From Natronomonas pharaonis DSM 2160 (lineage in GTDB: Archaea; Halobacteriota; Halobacteria; Halobacteriales; Haloarculaceae): a DNA stretch of 64,000 nucleotides. Each line of letters begins with the position of its first letter. Positions within the stretch are counted from its first letter, which is position 1. The notes beneath the pieces are model-generated. The model searched no databases, was not told the DNA's origin, and saw nothing but the letters and a program-made list of their open reading frames with translations. Positions 58,612-64,000 of the stretch are shown one piece after another. The stretch is taken from the NCBI RefSeq assembly GCF_000026045.1, contig NC_007426.1, forward strand, positions 1,550,001-1,614,000, read 5' to 3'. A program made the position numbers and the translations under genes.

Positions 58612-59631
58612 TCACCGACCGCGCCGAAGCTCGTCGACGAGTTGTTCGATGGTCTCCTGTTGGGCTTCGAGCAGCTCGGTCTGTCGGTCGACCTTTGCTG
58701 CAAGCGCCTCAACCTGTTGTGAGAGCGCCTCGACATCGGCGGCCGCATCGGGCGTGGCCGTCGTAGCGTCGGCGGTCGGCTGCGACTCCGCTGCACCGGC
58801 CGCAGCATCGTTGCCATCGACATCGCTGTTCGGCGTGACCCGAGCCGGGTCTTGGTCAGCCGGGGGCGACCAGTCGGCAGAGACGAAGCCGTCGTCGTCG
58901 TCCTGTCCGCCGTTTTCTTCCGGACTGGTCGTTGCTTCCGCCTCGTCGGCGTCGGCCGCCTCGTCTCCGCCGACGGGCTCTGGCTCCGTTTCGGGGTCAA
59001 GCTTCGCTTGCAGACCACTGAGCGAGGACACACCGTGATACTCGAAGACGGCGGTCTGTACCACCTGCTGTACACTTCCGGCGTGCTCGTTGGGCACCTT
59101 GACGCGCTGCCGTCGGCTGTCGGTCTCAACGATAACCTGCGTCGCGACGCTTCCTTTCTCGAAGTCCAGCCCGGTGAGTTCGTCGTATCGGAAGGCCTCG
59201 TACTCATCGTCCCAGACGGCGCTGCCGACGTGCTTGAGCAGCTGTCGGTCGGTCACAACGAGCGTTAGCTCGCTGAACCGAAACTGTGTCTGGAGCTCTT
59301 CGTCGGCCGCAACGACACCCGTCGTCCTGAGGACACCTTCAAGCGTTGCTTCAACAACCGCGTCGGCGATCTTGGATGGAACGGTGAAGCTCTCGCTTGC
59401 GTCGATGGATTCGAGTTGAATTGAGCTTTTCCGTCGCTTCGTCTTCACGCCGATCCGGTCTACGTCGTGGCCGAACGTCTCGACAGACTCGTCTTTCAGC
59501 AGTCCGTCGGAGCGGAAGACGTGCGTCGCGCTCCGGGTAACGGCGATGGTGTCGCCGCCGCCGATGTCGATGATGTCGATGACCGTCCCGCCGGCGACAG
59601 CATCAGCCAGCAGTTCCGGTAGGTCGTCCAT
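58612..59631 (-). CDS. Conserved haloarchaeal protein with PH-like domains and coiled-coil C-terminus, 339 aa
   Basis: MDDLPELLADAVAGGTVIDI starts a pair of beta-rich PH-like units (TLVVTDRQLLKHV; VWDDEYEAFRYDELTGLDFE); then ~120 acidic, disordered residues; and a C-terminal coiled coil (EALSQQVEALAAKVDRQTEL). No membrane helix. Such proteins are widespread in haloarchaea and uncharacterised. The start at 59631 is chosen; the longer frame to 60009 would run through the tRNA-Met gene. Confidence 0.78.
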   Translation of the reverse strand: MDDLPELLADAVAGGTVIDIIDIGGGDTIAVTRSATHVFRSDGLLKDESVETFGHDVDRIGVKTKRRKSSIQLESIDASESFTVPSKIADAVVEATLEGVLRTTGVVAADEELQTQFRFSELTLVVTDRQLLKHVGSAVWDDEYEAFRYDELTGLDFEKGSVATQVIVETDSRRQRVKVPNEHAGSVQQVVQTAVFEYHGVSSLSGLQAKLDPETEPEPVGGDEAADADEAEATTSPEENGGQDDDDGFVSADWSPPADQDPARVTPNSDVDGNDAAAGAAESQPTADATTATPDAAADVEALSQQVEALAAKVDRQTELLEAQQETIEQLVDELRRGR

Positions 59632-59762
59632 ACCAGTTGTGTACTTGGGGGATAGCATAAAATGGGGGGTCGCCCGATGGTCTCCCTGTGGCGTGGTGAC
59701 GGACCGGACCGACAGACGGAGATAGGAAGGTTCAAGAGTCCAAGCGGGCAAAGCGAAAATGA

Positions 59763-59895
59763 GCCCGGGTGGCTTAGCTGGACATAGCGCCGCACTCATA
59801 GGGTACGAGGCGGCACACCGCGATGTCCCGAGGCGTTGCCTGCGCCTCGTTCCTGGGACATGCGGAGATCGAGGGTTCGGAGCCCTCCCCGGGCA
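59763..59895 (+). tRNA. Elongator tRNA-Met(CAU) with intron
   Basis: Acceptor GCCCGGG pairs with CCCGGGC, with discriminator A at 59895. The anticodon stem is CCGCA/TGCGG and the anticodon CAT. An intron of about 59 bases lies one base after the anticodon; it starts GGGTACGAGG and ends CTGGGAC, and its arms can pair to form the usual bulge-helix-bulge splice sites. Total 133 bases. Confidence 0.9.
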
Positions 59896-60433
59896 CTTTT
59901 CAATTCCTTCACACACCCATGAGCCACGGACAGCCGTCTCTCCGATGAGGGTGGTATCGCTTGGCCGCAAGTTCACGGACAGCAAGTCTTCACGCTTGAG
60001 GAATCCCATTGGGTCCCCTACGGAGAACCCGATTTAGCCGCTCCGTGGTGAGCGCCAAGAGCACGTTCGCCGCTGTATCGGTGCCATTCGAGCACAGGTT
60101 ATCGTGCCGGGATTTGTGTTGAGCTGAACTGTCCGCTCTGTTCAGCGGCGCTCCTCTTGACGATGGAACTGTTCCTGAGTCGCTGCTTGAAGATGTCGAC
60201 CAAGAGCTTGTTGAAATCGAGAGCGTCATCGAAGAGATTCGCCGGCGATACAGCGACAACGAGCGCTAATACGGAGCAGATATGGTCTTCTCGCCACGGG
60301 CGGGCTACGGTGAATCGCCTCGGTGTCAAGTGGCTCGAGACACCGAAGACGTCTCGTCATCACGGAAGACGAAGCCTTCCGTACGACCCCGAGAGACTCG
60401 GCCTGTATTTTCTGTAAACAATCGGCGACACCG
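59896..60433. other. Gene-poor stretch after tRNA-Met
   Basis: 538 bases. Only a start-less coding-like remnant is seen in it (see the separate entry). The rest shows no reliable frame. The tRNA-adjacent position and leftover codons suggest old element debris, but I see no second copy of the tRNA-Met 3' end. Confidence 0.45.
60123..60269 (+). pseudogene. Possible remnant of a gene, 48 codons, no start
   Basis: The frame after a TGA at 60120 gives AELSALFSGAPLDDGTVPES, then LLEDVDQELVEIESVIEEIR and RRYSDNER to a TAA. Codon choice and the acidic coiled helix look protein-like, but no ATG/GTG starts it. It may be the tail of a decayed mobile-element protein. Confidence 0.3.
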
Positions 60434-61921
60434 TCACTCGGCGCGGCCGAACGTCTGCATCCCACGGACCTCGAACCGTGCGCCGCCGTCGGCGCTTTCG
60501 GCCGCCGACACGTCCCACGCATGGCTCTCCGCGATGGCGGCCACGGTCGGAAGGCCGAGTCCCGTCCCGTCGCCGTCGTCGGTCGTGTAGCCGACTTCGA
60601 AGACGGTCTCTGGGGCCTCCAGTCCCGGCCCGTCGTCGGCGACATAAATGCCGTCCGGGAGCATTCCGACGCGGACGGTCACGTCACCGCCGTGCTCGAC
60701 GGCGTTCTCGAACAGTTCGGTGAGCAACCGCTCAAGCCGCTCGGGGACGGCGTTGACAGCCGTCAGCTCTTCCGTTTCAAGCCGCGCCCACATCGGGTCG
60801 GCGGCCTCCCAGGCGCTTTCGACGGCTGAATCAAGGGCAACACGTTCGAGCGCGTCGGCGTCACGATGGGCGGCTGCCAGCGCGTGTATCTCCGCCAGCG
60901 GGTCCGCCATCTCTTCGAGCGCCGTCGCCGCGTCGTCTAGCCGCCCGCTGTCGTTGCGGGTACGCTCATTGGTAACCGCCTCACTCGCCGTTGCGTGCGG
61001 TTCGCGAAGCGTCTCGTCGACTATCGGCGCGAGCCGTTCGAACTGACGGCCCCAGTGGCCGCTCCGGTCGTCAGGGGTCGCCTCCCGCTCGTGTGAGGGG
61101 GCGGTGTAGCCGCGGTGGTCGCGGGCCGAAACGACCAGCGTGTACCCGACGAGCGTTTCGCCGTCCTCGGCAGCGGTGAGCGTACCGGTGACCGGCACCC
61201 ATTCGTCGTCAGCCCGCCGGAGGCGACCGTCGAGGACAACGTGGTCGGTCCGCAACGCCTGCTGGAGGTGATGTCGTGCGGACGGTTCGTGGGTGTCGTC
61301 GTCGGTATCCTGCCCGGGCTTTAGCTGTGGATGGCGGATGTCGTCATTGTCGTCCGGATAGAGGGTGCTGAGATGTTCACCCCGGATGCCTTCGGCGTCG
61401 TACCCGAGGATGTCGGCCGCGCCGGCGCTCCAGTCGTCTACCTCGCCGGCGGGCGTGAGCGAGACGAGCCCGACCCCGCTTGTGTCTGCCAGCCGTGTTT
61501 CGAGTTCGGTGACGCGCTGTCGGTAGCGTGCAAGTGTATCACGACGCTTGGTGTCGATAAACGCTGCGCCGGCCGCGCCAGCCGCACCGACCGACCCGAC
61601 CGCCAGAAGGATCAAAAGCGGGTCCAGACGGACATCGAGTAGATGGACCCGGAGAAGAATCGCGCCGACGGCGGCGGTCACCGCGATAGCGCCGACACCC
61701 GTCCACAGAAGGATACGGTCGGTCCGCTCCGAGAGGGCGTGAATCCGATACCCAAGCACCAGCAGCAACCCGCCGGTCAGCAACACGGGCAGTAGCGCGG
61801 CGATGAGCATCGGTCCGATGGTCTCTGCGACGACGGTTCGCCACGCGGCAATGCCGATGACGACGAGCCCGGCGACAGCGAGTATCGGTCCTACTGGCGG
61901 CTCTTCGGCGATGCTGTTCAT
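60434..61921 (-). CDS. Membrane sensor histidine kinase-like protein
   Basis: About 495 residues from ATG 61921 (the ATG at 61951 is an alternative). Four membrane helices lie in the first ~120 residues (ILAVAGLVVIGIAAW; MLIAALLPVLLTGGLLLVLG; ILLWTGVGAIAVTAAVGAIL; LLILLAVGSVGAAGAAGAA). A PAS domain follows (EVDDWSAGAADILGYDAEG) and a C-terminal HATPase_c domain (LLTELFENAVEHGG, YVADDGPGL, GTGLGLPTV). The dimerisation helix lacks the usual His in an H-E/D-x-R/N-x-P box (ATALEEMADPLAEIHALAAA), so phosphotransfer may be atypical or lost. Confidence 0.82.
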   Translation of the reverse strand: MNSIAEEPPVGPILAVAGLVVIGIAAWRTVVAETIGPMLIAALLPVLLTGGLLLVLGYRIHALSERTDRILLWTGVGAIAVTAAVGAILLRVHLLDVRLDPLLILLAVGSVGAAGAAGAAFIDTKRRDTLARYRQRVTELETRLADTSGVGLVSLTPAGEVDDWSAGAADILGYDAEGIRGEHLSTLYPDDNDDIRHPQLKPGQDTDDDTHEPSARHHLQQALRTDHVVLDGRLRRADDEWVPVTGTLTAAEDGETLVGYTLVVSARDHRGYTAPSHEREATPDDRSGHWGRQFERLAPIVDETLREPHATASEAVTNERTRNDSGRLDDAATALEEMADPLAEIHALAAAHRDADALERVALDSAVESAWEAADPMWARLETEELTAVNAVPERLERLLTELFENAVEHGGDVTVRVGMLPDGIYVADDGPGLEAPETVFEVGYTTDDGDGTGLGLPTVAAIAESHAWDVSAAESADGGARFEVRGMQTFGRAE

Positions 61922-62153
61922 TGGCGGCCTCCGTCGCTGCGTATCATCCATTCCCCCACCGTTGACGGTTTGTTTCGCCCATTGGTATTAGTATGCACGG
62001 TTCGTCTCGGGAACCCGACCGGACAGCCATCTCTCTGGGGGGCGAAACAAACCCGACGAGGACGGCCGACACGCGGGCTGACAGCCGCAGAGGAACCTGT
62101 CCGTGAATGGCAAAGACGAACCGCTTTTGAACGGTGGTCGGTTACGAGAGAGT

Positions 62154-62885
62154 ATGCAACTGCTCGTCGTCGGCGCCGGCGAGATGGGGCAGTGGTTTGC
62201 CCGTCACAGCGGCGCCGACGCTGTCGCGTTCGCCGACCGCGATTCCGACACCGCACGGCGAGCCGCAGCTGGACTGAATGACGCTCAGGCGGTACCGCTC
62301 GACACCGACGAGCGGTTCGACGTTGTCTGTATAGCGGTACCGATGTCGGCGGTGGCGGACGCGGTCGCGGCACACGCTGGGAAGGCAACAGCAGCCGTCG
62401 TCGATGTCGCCGGTGAGATGCGCGATTCGGTCGCGGCCCTCCGGAAACACGCTCCCGACCGCGAGCGAGCCAGCTTCCATCCGCTGTTTTCGGCTTCGAA
62501 CGCTCCCGGTAACCTCCCGGTCGTCGTCGACGCCGAGGGACCGACCGTCGCGGCCCTCCGGGCGGCGCTTTCTGCGGCCGGCAATGAGGTCTTCGAGACA
62601 ACGCCGGAAGAACACGACCGGGCGATGGAAACCGTACAAGCGCAGGCCCACACAGCCGTGCTAGCCTATGCGCTCGCGGCGGACGATGTCGATAGCCGGT
62701 TTCACACAGCACTTTCGGAGCCGCTGGAAGCGCTTGTCGATGATGTCGTCGGTAACACGCCCGAGGTGTATGCCGAGATACAGTCCCGCTTCGATGGTAG
62801 CGATGCCGTCGCGGAGGCGGCACAACGGCTGGCCGACGCCGATGCGTCCGAGTTTGCCGACCTCTACGAGGAGGCGGGTCGATGA
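62154..62885 (+). CDS. tyrA: Prephenate dehydrogenase
   Basis: 243 residues starting MQLLVVGAGEMGQWFARHSG, an NAD(P)-binding Rossmann start. VVCIAVPMSAVADAV, then VDVAGEMRDSVAALRKHAPD and SFHPLFSASNAPG carry the conserved His/Pro region of archaeal TyrA. It oxidatively decarboxylates prephenate to 4-hydroxyphenylpyruvate on the tyrosine branch. It sits a few kilobases from trpDFEG. The start at 62154 is preferred over the 62103 frame. It overlaps the methyltransferase gene by 4 bases. Confidence 0.88.
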   Translation: MQLLVVGAGEMGQWFARHSGADAVAFADRDSDTARRAAAGLNDAQAVPLDTDERFDVVCIAVPMSAVADAVAAHAGKATAAVVDVAGEMRDSVAALRKHAPDRERASFHPLFSASNAPGNLPVVVDAEGPTVAALRAALSAAGNEVFETTPEEHDRAMETVQAQAHTAVLAYALAADDVDSRFHTALSEPLEALVDDVVGNTPEVYAEIQSRFDGSDAVAEAAQRLADADASEFADLYEEAGR

Positions 62886-64000
62886 CCGACACTGAAGCCG
62901 TACTCGACACGGCGCGTTATCTCCGCGAAGTCCGGCCGATCGACCCCGAAGAGATATACGAGTACGTCGACGGCCAGCCACATCCGGCCGTCGTTCGGCA
63001 GACGCTTCGCGAACACGCCTTCGAACTCGGGCTCAAAGAACGCGAGGACGGCGCGTTCGTCCCGGTTGAGGACGGGACGGTCCACCCCGATTTCACCGGT
63101 GTTGAGCGGTTCCCAGAACAGTACGCCAGACAACTTGAATCGCTGCTTGTCGACCGCTACGGCGCTGGCTGGCCCGACAGCGACGCTGGCGACCGCCTGC
63201 GAGAGCACATTGACCAGCTGAAGGTTGACTACTTTGCCGACGCTGATGTGACATACGACGAGGAGACGGCGCTGGCCTACGCGCTGTACCATCTACCGGA
63301 CTACTACGCTGCAATCCAGTATGTCCTCGATGACCTCGGCTCGGCGGGACTGCTCGGCCGACGGCTTCGCGTGCTCGATGTCGGGGCCGGCACCGGCGGA
63401 CCGATGCTCGGCATTCACGAGTACCTCCCCGAGGAGACGCTCGTCGACTACGACGCCGTCGAACCGAGCGCCGCTGCCGATGTCTTCGAGCAGATGGCCT
63501 CGGAGACGCGCCGAGGGTTTGAGCCAACCCTCTACCGTGAGACCGCCGAATCCTTCTCGCCGGACGGCGACTACGACCTCATCGTTTTTGCGAACGTGCT
63601 CTCGGAGCTTTCGCAGCCGGCTGCTGTCTTCGAGCGGTATCTCGACCACCTCGCCGACGATGGGACGGTAGTCGCCGTCTCACCGGCAGAGGAGCGGACT
63701 GCGACCCGGCTGCGGGACATCGAACGTGAGGTACTCGACCGCCGGCCGGACGCGACCGTCTACGCACCGACAATTCGGCTGTGGCCCGACGAGTCACCGT
63801 CGGACCGTGGGTGGACGTTCACCCGGCAGGCTGACATCGAACCGCCAGCCTTCCAGACGCGGCTGGACGCAGCCGCGGCCGACGATGCTGCGGCGGACGG
63901 CATCGCCGCCGGCGGCGACGGGACCTACACCAAGACCACCGTACAGTACGCGTACCTCCTGTTGCGGACCGACGGCAGGCGCGCCATCGAGTATACGCCG
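62882..64000 (+). CDS. SAM-dependent methyltransferase (Rsm22-like), truncated by the window end
   Basis: About 373 codons with no stop before the window edge. The N-terminal ~140 residues (MTDTEAVLDTARYLREVRPI; YALYHLPDYYAAIQYVLDDL) are helical; then the SAM-binding fold with motif I LRVLDVGAGTGGPMLG and motif IV-like YDLIVFANVLSELS. YYAAIQYVLDDL-type helices preceding motif I are seen in small-subunit rRNA Rsm22-like enzymes, so that is my tentative subfamily. It is coupled to tyrA by ATGA overlap. Confidence 0.8.
   Translation, partial: MTDTEAVLDTARYLREVRPIDPEEIYEYVDGQPHPAVVRQTLREHAFELGLKEREDGAFVPVEDGTVHPDFTGVERFPEQYARQLESLLVDRYGAGWPDSDAGDRLREHIDQLKVDYFADADVTYDEETALAYALYHLPDYYAAIQYVLDDLGSAGLLGRRLRVLDVGAGTGGPMLGIHEYLPEETLVDYDAVEPSAAADVFEQMASETRRGFEPTLYRETAESFSPDGDYDLIVFANVLSELSQPAAVFERYLDHLADDGTVVAVSPAEERTATRLRDIEREVLDRRPDATVYAPTIRLWPDESPSDRGWTFTRQADIEPPAFQTRLDAAAADDAAADGIAAGGDGTYTKTTVQYAYLLLRTDGRRAIEYTP

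Overview
The window is GC-rich haloarchaeal (class Halobacteria) chromosome. The evidence is the strongly acidic predicted proteins, a halobacterial transducer, a Tat-lipoprotein cupredoxin, a B12-dependent ribonucleotide reductase, an intron-containing elongator tRNA-Met, and leaderless starts behind TATA-like boxes. I cannot fix the genus from sequence alone.

Left chromosomal flank (1-12.7 kb): the C-terminal part of a chemotaxis/phototaxis-type transducer, two GT4 glycosyltransferases, a ribL-like FAD synthase overlapping a JAMM metalloprotease, a RecJ-like DHH nuclease, a secreted phospholipase D-type protein, a HEAT-repeat protein, a CDP-alcohol phosphatidyltransferase and a halocyanin-like protein. 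A diadenylate cyclase (dacZ-type) gene follows and is split in two by a ~503 bp non-autonomous IS200/IS605-like element.

Integrated element (about 12.72-49.61 kb, ~36.9 kb): it lies between a partial tRNA-Val copy (attL) and an intact tRNA-Val(GAC) (attR). From left to right it carries: (i) a tyrosine integrase at the end of a leftward string of overlapping micro-genes; (ii) a control/replication block with a PhiH1-type winged-helix regulator, an HNH protein with an Orc1-like C-terminus, and a short Orc1/Cdc6; (iii) a complete type I-D CRISPR-Cas locus, csa3 / cas6-cas10d-csc2-csc1-cas3'-cas4-cas1-cas2, followed by a 9-repeat, 8-spacer array; (iv) an RHH protein, a small HhH protein between inverted repeats, and a HicAB toxin-antitoxin pair; (v) a P-loop ATPase operon divergent from a ~12 kb rightward run of about 17 genes, mostly small membrane proteins. 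That run includes two tandem paralogous two-helix proteins, a coiled-coil/Tat/jelly-roll-like protein, a 566-residue surface protein, a membrane HELTH protein and two large acidic disordered proteins; (vi) a leftward operon of a 624-residue winged-helix protein and small zinc-binding proteins running up to the tRNA.

I read part (v) as the particle, vesicle or envelope module of a virus-like or vesicle-forming element that I cannot assign to a described family. With the type I-D locus and HicAB aboard, the element seems equipped for replication (Orc1), integration (Int), maintenance (HicAB), competition with other elements (CRISPR) and spread (membrane module).

Right chromosomal flank (49.6-64 kb): the trpDFEG operon, nrdJ, a 40-residue zinc-finger protein, a VTT-domain membrane protein, two conserved haloarchaeal hypotheticals, an intron-containing tRNA-Met(CAU), a membrane sensor kinase lacking an obvious phospho-accepting His, a prephenate dehydrogenase (tyrA), and the start of a SAM-dependent methyltransferase that runs off the window.
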